In this document: positions 42,201-56,309 of the stretch, one piece after another
Numbering within the stretch: position 1 is the stretch's first letter
Layout: every line of letters begins with the position of its first letter
Source of the DNA: Emydura subglobosa
Taxonomy: Eukaryota; Chordata; Testudines; Chelidae
DNA: 64,000 nucleotides
NCBI GenBank assembly: GCA_007922225.1
Contig: ML679941.1
Span: 54,709,849-54,773,848, forward strand
Direction of reading: 5' to 3'
Program-made: the position numbers and the translations under genes
The notes under the pieces: generated by a model
The model's database searches: none
Seen by the model: the letters and a program-made list of their open reading frames with translations, nothing else
What the model was told of the DNA's origin: nothing

Positions 42201-45200
42201 TGTCTTGATTGCGGGTTTGCGGGAGGCAGCTCCTGCGTGGTGGTGGTCCCTGGGCTTGGTGACCATTTACATTCACCAGCTGATTTGCCTGGTGGTTCAG
42301 TCTCCTCCTGTGTGTCCTGCAAGTGCTTTTTCCCCCTCTAGCTATGCTACTTCTGTAATGTGCATTTGCTATTGCATGTCCCTGATTGTGGTATATTTAC
42401 TCCAGGATTCCCCGCAATCCTAGAGCTTTTAAGGTACTGGTCCTGAAACTAAAATTAATTCTGAACTCAGCTGGATTGATGAGCTAAAGTGCAGAAAGAA
42501 CAGAAGTATGTAATATGTGTGTGGAGAGGGAATTTGGAAAAATTTTCCCCAGATGATCCCATGTGAGTGTATATTTATGAAAAGTTATACCTACTTGAAT
42601 ATATTTCAAGTAGAAAATTCACTTTTTGTAATCTCTTGCTAGGATTAGTTTGTGGAGATTGGCCTCAGAGAGTTAAACAGAGCAAATGGTGTCTCCTATC
42701 CTAGTTAATTATAGTGGACCACCAGGTCTGCTATAGCTGAGGTTTAGAACAGCTTTTTGTTTAAATCAGTTGTATGACATGACTTGACTCAGTTTTGTAA
42801 ATTTGTAAGTGCTATGTCTGCAATATGTCTAGGTTTTAACGTTTTGAGAAAATTCTTAGCTAATTTCAATCTCCTTTTCATTGACAATCCATAGAAAGTG
42901 GTGATCATCTTCAGGTATCACTTAGAATTGCATTCAACACTTAATCATAGAATGATGTACTTTTCAGCTGTGATGCATGTACCTAGTAGAAGTCAGAATA
43001 TTATTAGAAAGAGTTTTATATTTGTCAGTTTCTCCAGTGTGACCACCCCTATACTTTGTATTAGTAATTTTTTCTGATTCATTTCCTAATGAGACTCTTG
43101 TAAACATACTTCTCTAAAACATTGTCTTAACTCTTTTGACTGAGCATTAATACAGTAGTGACATCTAGTCACATCTAATCACTACTGTGCATATAGTTTT
43201 TCTGAATAACTTATTTTTGATCTTACACAGCCTTAAAAATATTAGTTCTGCATTAAAATTCTGCATTAAAATTCCACTTTTATGATCTGGTAGCTATGTA
43301 GTCATTATTTTTTCTTTTTGGGAGGTGACAGTGTGTATACATTATTGAATGTTTCTGTGGTGCACCTGAAATGCTCTGGTATTAAGAAACGTGGCTTCAG
43401 ATCCAGTAAATGCCCTGTATTTCTATTGAAGTCTGCAGGAATTCTGCAAGTTGATACTGTTGTATATTTTCCTCAGTTAAATATTGTACTGAAAACATAC
43501 AGTGCTTTATAAATGTATTTGCTATTTTTTTGTTTAAAAGGAAATGTGTTGCTATTGGAATAAGTTTCCCAGTCCAATGCTAATATTAATAAATGTCATT
43601 CCCTTCCTTATTTGACTCTAATTTGGATGTCGTGCCTTAACCAACAACCCCTTAGTTTATATGCTTCTGTATCAAGAGAAGTTGAAAATGCTTAATGGAA
43701 ATAATAGTCCTGTGAAAAATATATTTGTCTAGCTAAACTTCTTTCCATGAACTTTGCTTATTTTCATGCTCATTGTTTTAAACACAATGTGGTCAGTTTA
43801 GTTGTTTAAGGTTATACTGCAATTTTTCTGTGGTCCATCTCCTTGTAAGATTTTCAAGACTGCAGATTTGAAATGAATGTGGTGAAAAAAAGTTTAATTT
43901 AGTTTTACATGAAAATTGGCTGCATTTGGCAGAATTATGTAGGCTCAGAGTAGCAAGGCTAAACAGTTCAGTAAAGGACAACCTGATCCTTCCCAGGGTC
44001 ATTCCTCTGCAGAGCTGCCGCAGGCACTATTTTGAGACTAAAAGTAATTCAGAACTCAGTCAGACTGATAAGTGACAAATAGCAGTCATTTGATATATAT
44101 GGGTGGGGAGGGGATTTTCAAGATGTACCAAAAAGTAATCTTGTGTGTATCCATGTATGAAAAGACATACCTAACTGAATATATTTATAGTGGCAAATTC
44201 CCCTTGTCTGTTTATTAAGCATTCTATAAGTAGTTCTAACTTGTTTTGACTTATTGTGCTCAACTATCTAATTTCTTTGTCTTAGATATGCTACTGACGA
44301 ATCATGTTTGCCATTTTGCCATCTTTTATTTTAACATTAAAAATAAATAAGCACTTATGCTATTGTTATTGCCAATAATTTTTGTCAGGAGAAATAAAAT
44401 ATTTGACACTTAATGTATATTAAAATTTGTGAGTTTGCACAATCTATCCTGCAAACACGTTTACATATGTGCTTAATTTTACATGGTAGTTCCTCTGAAG
44501 TCAATTGGGCTATTCGTGTATGTAAAGTTGTGTGTGTAAATTTGCAGGATTTTATCTGATTGAATTGATATGATTATACATGTTGTCTATTCTGTGTTCT
44601 ATATTGTTGTCAGTGAACTACCTGAAAACTATACCCTGCTAAATTGAATGCTCTAGAAATAATAATTTCATTACAGATGAAAGTTACTTATTGTAGCATA
44701 AGAATTTCATCTTGCTGTATATATTCTTTATCCTCATGCAGTACTTTGAGAATTTATGGCGGTTCCAAACTAATTATGAATTGCAATTACATCTATGTTC
44801 ACTGGGTCTAATCCTGAACCTGTTGAAATCAGTGCATTCCCATTGACTGCAGTAAGCGTTGGCTCAGGCTCTATAGTTTAAATAATGTACCTCTTAAGAT
44901 AGTGGATGAAATTCATGCCTGATTAGAGGGCTGTCAAAAGGCCACTCAACAGGGCACTTTACAAGGCAACACTTCAATCTCAAATTAAAATTTATATGGG
45001 ATTTAAGTGGCCGTAAATGGTGCATGGGGCCTTTTGTGGATGTTCAGCACACTGAAAAACAGCAGTCCATTTGAGCTGTGGCTCTTTGGATCTCTCAGTT
45101 AGGGATATAATTGTTAACTCAGCACTTATGCTATTGATATTTGCACTTTATTCAACATGGAGAATGAAACAAAAGCAGTGAGGTTGATCAGTCTGTAGAT

Positions 45201-45352
45201 AACTGCACTTTCTGGGTTTTGCACATTAGCAGCTGTTCTTGGGTTTCTAAAAATTTAGGACAACATTTGAAAAAAAAATTAAGTTTTTAATTAAACTTTC
45301 TAAAATCATGAGCAGAGTTCTATTTGTGTTTAGTTTTGGTATCTCTTTAATT
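42201..45352. other. Non-coding DNA, probably intron
   Basis: AT-rich unique-looking sequence without recognised exons. It contains a MITE at 44446-44550 and small direct repeats (TTCTGCATTAAAA twice near 43247). Confidence 0.4.
44446..44550. mobile_element. Palindromic MITE
   Basis: The ends ATCCTGCAAA and TTTGCAGGAT are a perfect 10-bp inverted repeat. The interior is roughly symmetric around GAAGTCAATTGGGC. Relatives with the same TGCACATG and TTAA-type blocks appear near 21.8 and 35.0 kb. Confidence 0.6.
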
Positions 45353-46096
45353 CTGTGGTATCAGACTCATTTGGCGCAGAGGCTGAATTGCATGTTAAAT
45401 TATGTTTCATGGGCTGGGCCATAAATACAGGACTCCACTCCCTCAATGCAGAGCAGTCTGACATTGATGTCACTAGGAGTTTTGCAGTGAGATCAAGGGA
45501 AGGATCTGGCCTTTGCATAGTAACTTAACTTAGGTATTCTTCATTTTAGTACCTTATTGTCATAGTCAACGTTCAGTGGGAAAAATATGCTCCCCTTTAG
45601 AGCCACTGTTATTTCTGCCCTCTGTTTTTTCCCAATCTTTTATTTCTCCTTCCCTCTTCCCTGTCTGTTTACTCAGCTTTTCTCTCTGCATTTCCTTACC
45701 TGAAATTTCCCGGTTGCCATCTTCTTGTAAGCTTCTCTCCCATACCCTTCCTCATTCTAACCATGAAAATGATCACTTGTAAAATAGACACTGAAATGTT
45801 GTCACTGAATTTTAGTTCTGAGTCATCCTACTCCCCCTGTGAAATTAATGGGAAGAAGGGGAGTTCATGCTCCCCAGTCACTATTTCCAGCTGTCTGCAG
45901 ACTCAGGCACCTGTCACTGCAACAAACTTTTTTCTTTTTCTTTTTCTTTTTCTTGACGCAACAATTAGGGTTAGGAACTTTTAAGGGAGGGGAAAAAAGT
46001 GCAGAAATTCTACACAGTCTGATCTTGTCCTGTGGGAAACATAAATACATGAAGTGGATCATATCCAGCCTATGGGCAGTATATTTGACACACCAG
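45353..46096. mobile_element. Old hAT element with target duplication
   Basis: The left terminus CTGTGGTATCAGACTCATTT and right terminus TTTGACACACCAG are decayed versions of the CAGGGGTGTCAAACTCATTT family seen at 27815. The flanks CTTTAATT (45345-45352) and CTTTAATC (46097-46104) agree at 7 of 8. A (TTTTTC)n tract lies inside (45928-45953). Frames within are not genes. Confidence 0.8.
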
Positions 46097-47384
46097 CTTT
46101 AATCCGTTAAATGAGAAACTCTTGATGGTGAGGTTAGGAGGGACAAATCTGTTGAATGTGTGAATGTTCTTAGTGAAGAATTACAACATTCTCCCCACCC
46201 TCAAATTAGTAAGAGGCTTCAGTATAAGTTGTCCTCTAGTGTGTTTCTACATTTTTAAAAATAATTTTCTATGCGTTTACAGTAGTATGATTTATATTTT
46301 GGCAGTGATCATTCGTTATGCAAATAAGTTCCTGAAATCATGACTTTTAGAAGCAGCAGTGAATTAAAACATCTACCTAGGAAAGGGTAAGACTATACAA
46401 TAAGTGATTAAAGAGGCGTGTGTGCTTGCTCTCTCTCGCTCTCTTTCAGTAAAATTGATCACATTGACATCTTGAAAATGATGTGGCTGAAATGTGATTA
46501 TGTTAATTTTAAACTTTTCCCTGTGAGAGCTGTGATTGTTTGCTTAAGCCGTTGCATAGTTTCTCCAAAATATAGCTGACTTTTAAGACCTAATTTCATT
46601 TCTGAAGTATGGCTTGAAGTCTCAATCATACTTTCTGAAACTACTTGAAATGGTTTTTAGTACTTTAACTTTTTCAAATTTTTCAGTGTAGACAGAGGTT
46701 AATATTCTGATTTTGGAGAAGTTTCAGTATAGCAGCTCTGAACCCTTACACTATAGAAATGTTTAGGGGGATGCATTTTCAATTTTCTTTTAATAGACCC
46801 TATCTGTAGTAATTTAGTGTATACAAACTACTTCTCTTTATACTTGGATCTCTGATGTATTCTCTGGCACACCACCTTCTGCTCTTTCCACTTCATTGCT
46901 TCTAGCTGAATTACAAACATGTGACTGCTTAAGGCAGTTTCCAGTGCTACATCCTTTGTTGCTAACTCTCATGACATTTGGTGTTTTTCTTAAAGTTCCA
47001 GCTCCTGGAGTCATGTGATTACTTGAAAATCTCAGCTTTCACTTTAAAAAAATATTTCCACTTGCTATGGTTGGAGAGAAAAGTTTGAAAACATGAATGT
47101 TACAGACTCAAAAACGAAAAGGTAAATGCAAAGAACCCTACATTTATTTTAAAAAAATCTTAAGATTTTTAAGCAAATCTTATGATTTGTTTGGGCGTGT
47201 GGCTCATGAGTTTTGCATGCTTGACCTTGACAATATTGAGCCTTCACACTGATTGGTGAGTACAGAGTGGTGCTCCTGCATTGTTATGACCAGCCGCTGC
47301 CTTTCTGTCCAGGGCATCACATCTGTTACCTGCACTACTTGTTTAGCCTTTGCCTAAGGTGCTGTCAAATCCATGAGCATGGTT
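46097..47384. other. Non-coding DNA with one old dispersed repeat
   Basis: At 46995-47110 a block GGAGTCATGTGATTACTTGA through ACAGACTCAAAAACGAAAAG resembles the block at 53030-53240, so both are copies of one old repeat. Nothing else is recognised. Confidence 0.4.
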
Positions 47385-47570
47385 CAGTGATTGGAGCAGA
47401 GAATTGATAGTCAAGATATGGGTTCTGTTCCCATATGTCACTGATTGGCTTTGTGTCACTGAACTGTCCCTTAAACCTTTCTGTGCCTGATTCCCAATCT
47501 GCAAAATAGAGGTGGGACTCATCTTTATAGAGCCTTCAGATTCTTTGTGTTACTACAAAAGGGTGGTGGC
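47385..47570 (+). mobile_element. MIR-like SINE fragment
   Basis: GGCTTTGTGTCACTGAACTG, then CTTAAACCTTTCTGTGCCTG and CCCAATCTGCAAAATAGAGG follow the MIR 3' half, with high divergence. Confidence 0.55.
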
Positions 47571-49959
47571 ATTGCAAAATTATTACAGTTTCTCCACTAG
47601 TTTCTCTAAGACCTAAGTTACTGACTTGAATTTGGAGCAAATTTTGGTACGAATCTGAAGTTGCATTACTTTTCCCTTCCACTTCCTCAAATAGCAGTAT
47701 GCTTTTAAGTTAGGGATGTCTGCTTTGTGTGGAAACAATTCTATTGCAGTACACTTCTAAACAGGGGAAAAAATCAAGGTCTCAAGTACATTTTTAGCTT
47801 CTTACCTACCTTTTTTTTTCTTTTTGACACGTATGTAGTAAATCAAAGAGGAAATGTTCTCTTCTACAAGTTAAGTAGTTGCATAAAAACTTCATTTTTT
47901 AAACTTTGTTCAATAAGTATCTGACTTTTCAGGTATTCAGATTTCTTTCTGAGCATATATGACTTTTTGACTTTTGTATTCAGGAAAATGTGTGCTTCCG
48001 AACTACTACTTTTTAAAAATATATAATAAAAGCTAAGTACTATATGGCAGTTGGCATATTTGTAATACTGCAAGTTTTTTGGACGACTACTCAAATTCAA
48101 GAGAGGTTTGATCATAACATTTTTAGTTCTAAGAGAAGACCTTCTTTTTTCCTTGACTCCTCTCCATTGGTTTTTCTTCCTGGTGGTATTGGTACTGGCA
48201 GAGGTGAGATGCTGCTGCAGTCATTCGTACAGCGGATGACGGTTAGTGTAAACCACTGATCCATTACTGTGCTGGCTCAACGATGAAAAGTTGCTGTAAT
48301 TTCCTGCTTCTCTTTTAAAGAGAAAATGGACCCTCTATCTTGGTATGCTGGTAGCTAGAATTCTATAGTTTGCAACAGTTGATCAAAGTTCTTTAACCTG
48401 TCTTCAGAGCTGAAACTTAAATCATGTTGCTTTGCTGATAATTCTGTTGATTACTATGGTGTGGCCAACAAACTGTTATGTCACACCACGGACTTATTTG
48501 TCGAGTTTATCATCCTTGTTTGATCCTATAACTGCAAATATTATTTTTCAAGCAAACTGATCTGTAAACACTTCGGGGGAGAGGCCATGAATTCCCATGT
48601 TTGTACAGCATCTAACACAATATGGTCCCACTTTGAATGGAGGCATCTCAGCATTATCACAATACAATTACTAATAATGATTCAAATTAATTGCTTAAAA
48701 ATTTGGATGACTGTACTAAAATATTAAAATATGGGCATCAATAATCAATATAATACTAGTTAAAAACTTGACAATTGTAATTTTAATCTTTGTGCTTTAT
48801 CTAGATAACAATTCCTTAATCTTACAAGTATTCCTAGTATGGAATGGCTTTATTTTATTTTTGTGCGGTGGAACAAGAGTTCTAGAGGAAATCTTGAGTA
48901 TGATGAAGAGTTGGCTGATTTCGCTATCTCTTTAGAAACCAGTGACATCTTTACCCCACATGGAGACACTAAAGCAATAATTTTAAAGGGGACTCCCACT
49001 ATACTTCACAGAAATGCAAAATATAGTTTTATATGTAAACTGTTTTAAGTGAAGAATGAATGATCCAGTGTCTGCTATATTCCAGTTCAGTACAAATGCA
49101 TCTTACGCTGAGTTTACTTGAATTGACAGCAATAGCTCTTTATTTAGTTGCACAGCAGAGCAAAACAGAGCTGACTATAGAGCAGTTGTCTTTCAGACAT
49201 GTCTAAATTTTTCAGTCTATTTATGACTATCAACAAACGCTTTGTACATAGTTTTGCCATGCGTTGAATGCTTCTATTTTCCTTTAATTTAGCTTAAAAC
49301 TAGTAATGGAATTCCTGAGGTTTTGAAAGGAATAGCTCTTGGCAAGCCTAGAGTTTTGAAACCAAAGGCAAATTAAGATACCAAGCAACACAGGGAGCAC
49401 TAGGATTACTTCAGAGAAGAATGTTAAAGTTCTTCTGACATTTTAGAGACAGTCTCTTTTATTTATATAAAAGACTTATTTTTTTAAAGTGAGTTTTTAA
49501 AAGTGCAAATGTAAATATTCTAACAATTGTTTTAAAAAATACACTGAGAAGAACTAGAGGATTTATTTTGTAACTTAGATGCTTGGTCTTTTCAGCCAAA
49601 CATTAAGGCTACAGAGTGTTTCACACTTTTGAAGTTTTTTCTCTGGACTGTGGTAAATATTATTTCAAATACTGCTTTGCAGATGTAATTATTTTCCTTA
49701 CTCTATAGTATTGCTTTTAAATTACAGCAAAAACTGTAACTGAAAAACAAATCTAATCCTCCTCAGTAGTAAGAAGTGTACTAGCAACCAATGCAATATT
49801 CAAGTCCAAAATTTATTTAAAATAGTAAAAATGCACTTCTAATTTGTAAAATGTAGAGCCAGGAGCCATTTTAATGGGTGAGACCTCTGACTGCACTGCT
49901 ACACACCATTTCATGCACCATTTGTACTTTCAGCAGCTGTGTTGTTGCCCACTGAAGCC
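47571..49959. other. Non-coding DNA
   Basis: No gene is recognised. A short block at 48595-48690 (TTGTACAGCATCTAACACAA, then AATACAATTACTAATAAT) resembles an old amniote SINE or LINE tail. A similar one is at 50875-50945. Confidence 0.4.
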
Positions 49960-50445
49960 TTCGTCTTACTCCCCCAGCCTCCAAAAGAGCTAGAATATCT
50001 ATGGATCACTTGGGCAGTACTCAGTATTTTTGGTGGCTGCACCTTCTCAGACAACTTCAAATCCTGATTTGTGTGCCACCTTCCAATCTTACATCTCATG
50101 CTGGATTTCTAGCTATCATTTTAAGACTAATGTGGCCTAAGTTGACCTCCTTCCCATCCAAACTGCTCATTCTCTCACCATTCTTAATACCACTATCCTT
50201 CCTGTCACTCAGGCCGATAACGTGGGAGTTGTCTTTGGTTCCATCCAATCCCTGGATCAGCACATCCATGTGTTGTCCAAATCCAGCTGCCTCTTTCTCA
50301 AGAATTTCCAAATGAGTCCTTTATCTTCACAGCTAAACTCTCTCATTCAGACTCCTATTTACTACCTTGACTACTGTAAGTGCCTCTTCCCCAGCCTTCT
50401 TGACACCCATATATCTGCAGTCTATCCAGAATAAAGATGCTAAAA
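49960..50445 (+). mobile_element. Ancient non-LTR LINE fragment
   Basis: ACTCAGGCCGATAACGTGGG, then TCTTTGGTTCCATCC and a distal CTACCTTGACTACTGTAAGT match the pattern 'V(I/V)FDSS ... LDYC' of old CR1/L2-type RT ends. Frames are broken. Confidence 0.5.
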
Positions 50446-50479
50446 ATTACTTTTATAGTTGCTGGGTCCTCCTCTTGTA

Positions 50480-50710
50480 CTGTACATATGGAGGTTTTTT
50501 CCCTCCTCTGCAGCATGGGCCCTAGGTCACCTGCTGCTGGATTCTCTGTACCTTGAACTCTTTAAACCATGATTTGAGGACTTCAGTAACTCAGTCATAG
50601 GTTAGGGGACTATTAAAGGAGTGGGTGGGTGGGGTTCTGTGGCCTGCGTTGTGCAGGAGGTCAGACTAGATGATCCTAAATGGTCCCTTTTGACCTTAGT
50701 CTATGAATCA
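50480..50710 (+). mobile_element. SINE with CR1-like tail, copy 2
   Basis: CTGCAGCATGGGCCCTAGGT, then CTTTAAACCATGATTTGAGG and GACTTCAGTAACTCAG end in GAGGTCAGACTAGATGATCC and a TCTATGAATC terminus. Such CR1-like tails let SINEs use CR1 machinery and are typical of turtle SINEs. Confidence 0.6.
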
Positions 50711-50989
50711 AGTTAGAGCTGTTTAAATCTTATCCCTGCTTCTCTGCCCTTGTTCTTTTGTGCATAAACCCAACCTCTTTCCTCTGTCATTGATGTCAGA
50801 CTTACCACCCTGTATGTCCATTTCTTTTGCCTCCATGCCACATTTTATACATTCAGAATAGGGACATCTCTTAATTTGTGTTGCACAGCACCTGCCACAG
50901 TGGAGTCCTGATCTCAGTCTGAGGACCGTTTAAACATTAATATAAATAATTAATATACAGATATCTATGCACAACAAGGAGGCCAAGTT

Positions 50990-51120
50990 GTTGTCTTAGT
51001 TGTATCTCAGCCAGGGGTTAGGTCAACATAGCAGTGGGGCTTGGGGTATGATTTTTTTCACATCTGAGTGATGTCGCTATATTGACCTAAATTTAAGTGT
51101 AGATCTTATGGAGTTCAGGT
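50990..51120. mobile_element. MITE-like inverted repeat
   Basis: GGGTTAGGTCAACATAGCAG and TGTCGCTATATTGACCTAAA are inverted copies around a short centre with a T-run. A TGTAGATCT edge follows. It resembles a common reptile MITE. The following sequence to 51240 may be related. Confidence 0.5.
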
Positions 51121-51449
51121 ATCTAGCATGTCTGTACGTGTTTATACAGCACCCATTCCTGAAGCCTACCGTGGGCTGCTGCCTTACCGCCTTAAACTCC
51201 AATATAGACACACGTTAGGTCTCTATCTTGTGGGCATAAATTATTCCTTCTAAGAGGATTATACTGCAGTCTTATGTTTCTGCACATAACTAACCTGCCC
51301 AAAAAGTGTGTTGGGTGAGTCTTCCAAACCTGGTTTCCTTTCTTAGTGATTCAATGTGCTTTTAAATTGGGGGTCAGGGGAGCTGATTGTGAAACACTAG
51401 GACAGTGCCATACAAAAAAGGTTTCATGGAAGAGGAAGACGAGTTTTTA

Positions 51450-52765
51450 TAGCCATAAGTAAGAATTCTTTGAGGGTGTCAACAAGCTTGGGGACAAAGG
51501 TGATCCAGTGGATATAGCGTACTTAGATTTTCAGAAAGCTTTTGACAAGGTTGGTCCGTCACCAAAGACTCTTAAGCAAAGTAAGCTAGCATTGGATAAG
51601 GGTGAAGGTCCTCTCCTGGATCAGTAACTGATTAAAAGATAGGAAACAATGGGTAGGAATAAAAAGTCAGTTTTCAGAATGGAGAGAGGTAAATAGTTGT
51701 TTCCCCCAGGGATCTGTACTGAGACCAGTACTGTTCAACATATTCATAAATGATCTGGAAAAAGGGGTAAACAGTGAGGTGTCAAATTTTACAGGTGATA
51801 CAAAACTACTCAAGATAGTTAAGTCTGAAGTAGACTGTGAAAAGTTACAAAGGGATCTTACAGAATTGGGTGACTGGGCAACAGAATGGCAGATGAAATT
51901 CAGTGTTGATAAATGCAAAGTAATGCACATTGGAAGCCATAATTCCAACTATATGTATAATATGATGGGGTCTAAACTAGCTGTTTGCTAGTTTAATCAA
52001 GGAAGCAATTTTGGAGTCATTGTGGATGGTTCTCTGAAAACATCCACTCAATGTGCAGCAGCAGTTAAAAAAGGTAACAATGTTAGGAATCATTAGGAAA
52101 GGGTTAGATAATAAGACAGAAAATATCATATTGCCTCTTTATAAATCTGTGGTATGCCCACATCTTGAACACTGCATGCAGATCTGATCGCCTCTTCTCA
52201 AAAAAGATATATCAGAATTGGAAAAGGGCAACGAAATGATTAGGGGTATAGAAAAGCTTCCATATGAGGAGAGATTGATAAGACTGGGACTTTTCATCTT
52301 GGAAAAGAGACAACTAAAGGGGGGATATGATAGAGGTCTATAAAATCATGACTGATGTGGAGAATGTAAATAAGAAAGTGTCATTTACTTCTCATAACAC
52401 AATTTCATTTGCTGACCCCTAGTTCTTAATAGACAGCAGGTTTAAAATGAACTTACGGACGGATTTCTTCACACAATGCACAGTCGACCTGTGGAACTCC
52501 TTGCCAGAAGATGTTGTGAAGGCCAGGACTATAATGGGGTTCAAAAAAGAACTAGGTACATTTATGGAGGATATAGCCATTGATGGATCTTGGCCAGATG
52601 GGCATATGCTGTTTGCCAGAGGCTGGGAATGGGCGATAGGATGGATGACTTGATTACCTGTTCTGTTCATTCCCCTAAAGCACCTGGTGTTGGCCACTAT
52701 CAGAAAACAGTGTACTGGGCTAGATGGACCATTGGTCTGATCCAGTATGGCTATTTTTATGCTAA
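51450..52765 (+). mobile_element. CR1 LINE, 5'-truncated
   Basis: Starts in RT at GDKGDPVDIAYLDFQKAFDK-type coding. It continues with VPGI/GSVLRPVLFN-like sequence and SNFTGDTKLLKIVKSEVDCE, where the FADD box is altered. WATEWQMKFSVDKCKVMHIG, ERLIRLGLFILEKR-like coding and the 3' end GATGGACCATTGGTCTGATC follow. It is the same subfamily as 27.7-32.0 kb. Stops and frameshifts make it inactive. Confidence 0.88.
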
Positions 52766-55700
52766 GTAAATATTGACCGATTGCAAACAGTGATTTCTTG
52801 CATGTGCTGGGTCTCTTTGAAACACTTCTGAATCTAGGGTGTATGATCCGGTGAGAAAAACAATACAAGTAGGTTGTCATCACTAATCTGCTGACCAAGG
52901 TGTAAATGACCTAAATATTTGGTTAATCTTCAACAAAATTGATATTAAACAGGCTTTCTTTAAATTATTTTACTACAGAATTAAAGTAATAAGGGAAACA
53001 CATTTTTGAAATTGGGCAGGCCAGGTGGCTATTTTGATCAGTGTTGCCACCTCTCATAATTTCATTGCAAGTCTTGGAATGTTTGTATTTTTAGTAAAGC
53101 CCTGAGTTCTTGGAGTTAAGTGATTATGTTGAACTCTTTACCTTAATTCCTTAAAAAATAAAATAAAATTCCTAGCCCTCACATTTGTGGAGAATAGTTT
53201 TAAACATGAACTCTAAAGGCTCAAAAACTAGAAGGCAAATGAAAACATCAGAATATATTTTTTAAGTTTTAAATCTATCTCCATTATTGGGACCTAAAGA
53301 TTTTGAGGCCTTCATGTTTTTGAATGTTTTTGGTTCACTGCCAGTGAAAAGATGAATTTATTGTTAGTATCTCAACCATGTTAACTTACAGCTGTCAGTT
53401 GAGACATTCGTTACAGTTTCTAAACTACTTTTTAAAGCAGTTCTGTTCCTTCTACAGTAGGAGATCAAACTGTTAGAAGCAAGAACTATTTTAAAATCTG
53501 TTAAAGGCCCTCTGTAGGGGTATGTACAAGATAGGCAAATGCTACAAAAATTACTCCATCAATGGCTTTTGAAGCTGTCGTCTCATTGCTTTTTTCTTCA
53601 GGCATTTTCATTTTGTTGACATTCTGATTGGTTGGGGTCTAGAGACGTTACAACATCTGACAAACTTACTTATATTTACTTGTTATAATTTGTAGAGTTT
53701 TAGAACTTACAGGGGTGTATTCTCATCTGCTATTTTGACCCCAAGTGTTTGCCTGTTGTGTCTTTAAAACCTTTAATCAATTAGGATAGCACTTAATATC
53801 TTAGTTTTTATGGTGCAGCATTTAAGCTAGTCATTGGTTTGGGAGTCTGCAGATAATAAATTGCAAGACTATAAGACATTGGTCATTTACAAAGAAAATT
53901 AATATTCATGCACTAAACTTAATCATAAAAATCTAACGGGTCCTCACAATGCTCATTAGTATCCTACACGATACTCATTAGTACAATGCATTATGGTTAA
54001 AACAAGTAATTATTTTTTAACCTCTGCTTTAGGTTTTTAAAAGATAGTTAATGAGGCATGGTTGGTCTGAGAGAATGCTTTTAGTGCTTTCTGGGACCTT
54101 GCCAATGTAACTGGCTGCATTTTTTCTTCATTCACTGTTTTGTTGTGTTGTTTTGTTTTGTTAAAGTTATGGTTTCCCGATGGGAATTTTTTTCTGTAGT
54201 TGGAGGTTTAGTGGGATAGCACTGTATGAGCCTTATTAGTTAATGGGGGGAGCTGAGTACCAGGCACTTCAGATGTTAAATAAGAGTTTAATTTTGATCT
54301 TAAACTGGAGTTTTAATACAGTAGAGATGTTTAGGTCTAGGTAAGTGGTGGTGTTGTAGGGTATTTGTGGGTCCCACTTCTGGAATGGATTGAAGCATTG
54401 CCCAGCTGTGTACCAAACCTGTGCATCATGGATAATCTGCTCTTCGCAGATAAAATTTTAAGAACAAAATTGAACTATTTATTTTTAAAAACTATACAAT
54501 AAGGAAAGGAGTTGAATTAAAACTAGCAATTGATGAGGCTAGGATACATTTATGATGATAAATGGAGTGACATCAACCAGCTTATGTCTTCTGTATGATG
54601 TTATATAAAGTCTCTTCTGTTAATTATATAAGGTAAATGGATGAATTGGTACTGTAGAAATCAGCTGGCTTCTGTACTGACTTAATCAGTATAGACTGAA
54701 TGTTATAGTTCTCTGAACTGTTAAATCCTAGGCATAAGTTATTAAAATTCTAATGAATGCAATATTGTGTGTATATATAAAGCAAGTAATTCTAGTCGTC
54801 TATGAAGATTTCTTCTGCTTTATGAAAATTCTGAAAACTATTTTTGTTCCATTAGCTATATTTTAGGTGCTAATTTTATAAAACTTAATTGATAAAGTCC
54901 CCATGGACTGCTGCAATGTTTGACAACCACATACATTTGCATAGTTCTTTTCATAAAATAACTGTCAACAGTTTATTCCCAAACCTGTACTCTAGATTGG
55001 CATATTCATATTTTTCCTTGCAGTCTCAAATGTTCTACATAGAAGCTTGTGGCTTTTTTTAAAGAGAGACTTTATCTAGTTACGAAAGGTAATTCAGACT
55101 TTATGTAGGTTTATATCTAAAATTATGGTTTTGTAAAAAGAGGCAATTTGCTACAATTTAGGTGACAAATCATCTTTTGCTTTCTTGATAATGCTGATAC
55201 TTTACTGATTTGTATATTTTTTCTGTAAAACAGATTTTCAGCTTTCTCTGTTTCATCATATGGGTGCATTCAGGCTTAAGTAAATTCAGCTCTTCCGTTA
55301 CTAGAGCATACAAATGCTAGTCATTCAAAATGTCAAAATTTGGATGTAACCCAGGAGCTGAAAAGAATGTAAGCTTTCATGTATTGAAAGATATTAAGCC
55401 TTCCTAGTGGGGAGGGATAAGTGAGATACTGTATTTATGAGGTTATTTAAACAGTTAGGCTTTAGAGTTGTTGTGTGCCAAATGTATTTCTCAAGTGTAT
55501 TACATACTGTACCAATTAAAGACATGTAGCTGCAAAGGCCTTTAGTATTCTTGACTTTTCCTTGAGTTTTTAAGAATAAACATGGAAACACAGCAGAATA
55601 CATTGAAAGAAAGCTAGAACACTAAAAACTAGTAATTTATGGTGAAAAGTTGGAGTATTTCTGTCTCTGCTACTAACAGCAAACATTCTAGGCTGTCTGT

Positions 55701-56138
55701 TAGAGTGCTTTGTGAAGGAACTTTATTACTTAGCACTATAAATGTTTGATATGAATCAACTCAAGCAACAAACAAAGCTTTAGTGGATTTTTTCAGTCAG
55801 ACTACCTTCCATTATGAATGCACAGTTTGAGGTGACTACTAAGCTATGAAACTTCAAATTATAAAGTGACCATGTTTAACATTGTGGCATTTAGGAAGAT
55901 TATAGTAATGGAAGGAATGAGAAGATGTCTTGTTTGTGCTCAGAAACCTATTATTGCTGTAAATTTAAATAGCAAAGACTGTTAGCAAAAAGTATAGTGG
56001 TAAATTCTTTTGCATCAAAGGAAGCCACCTGCCAGGTTCTTCATAACCTAATCCTACTGACAAATTGTAAATGTACTCTTGCAAACTCAGATTCTCAAAT
56101 TGTGGATTGGTTGTTTTTTTTTTTTCCCCTCATCTAGG
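52766..56138. other. AT-rich non-coding DNA, probably intron or intergenic
   Basis: No gene is recognised. It contains the second copy (53030-53240) of the repeat at 46995. The rest looks unique. Confidence 0.4.
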
Positions 56139-56309
56139 TTGACTGGGAGCCGAGATTTGTGATCTCAGGAGTTTTTGCTCAAATTCAGTTTGTTTCAACT
56201 TTGCAGTGCCTAAGGAGACAGTGGTACCACGTTACTGCCTCTTCGCATTCTCTTCCAGCATGGAGAGAAAAGCAGCATGAACAACGAGAGTCTAGACTAA
56301 CAAGTTTAA

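Noticed and set aside
44736..44800. Acceptor-like ...CCTCATGCAG followed by an open stretch as an exon
   Set aside because: No donor was found, the open stretch is short, and it runs into repeat-like sequence.
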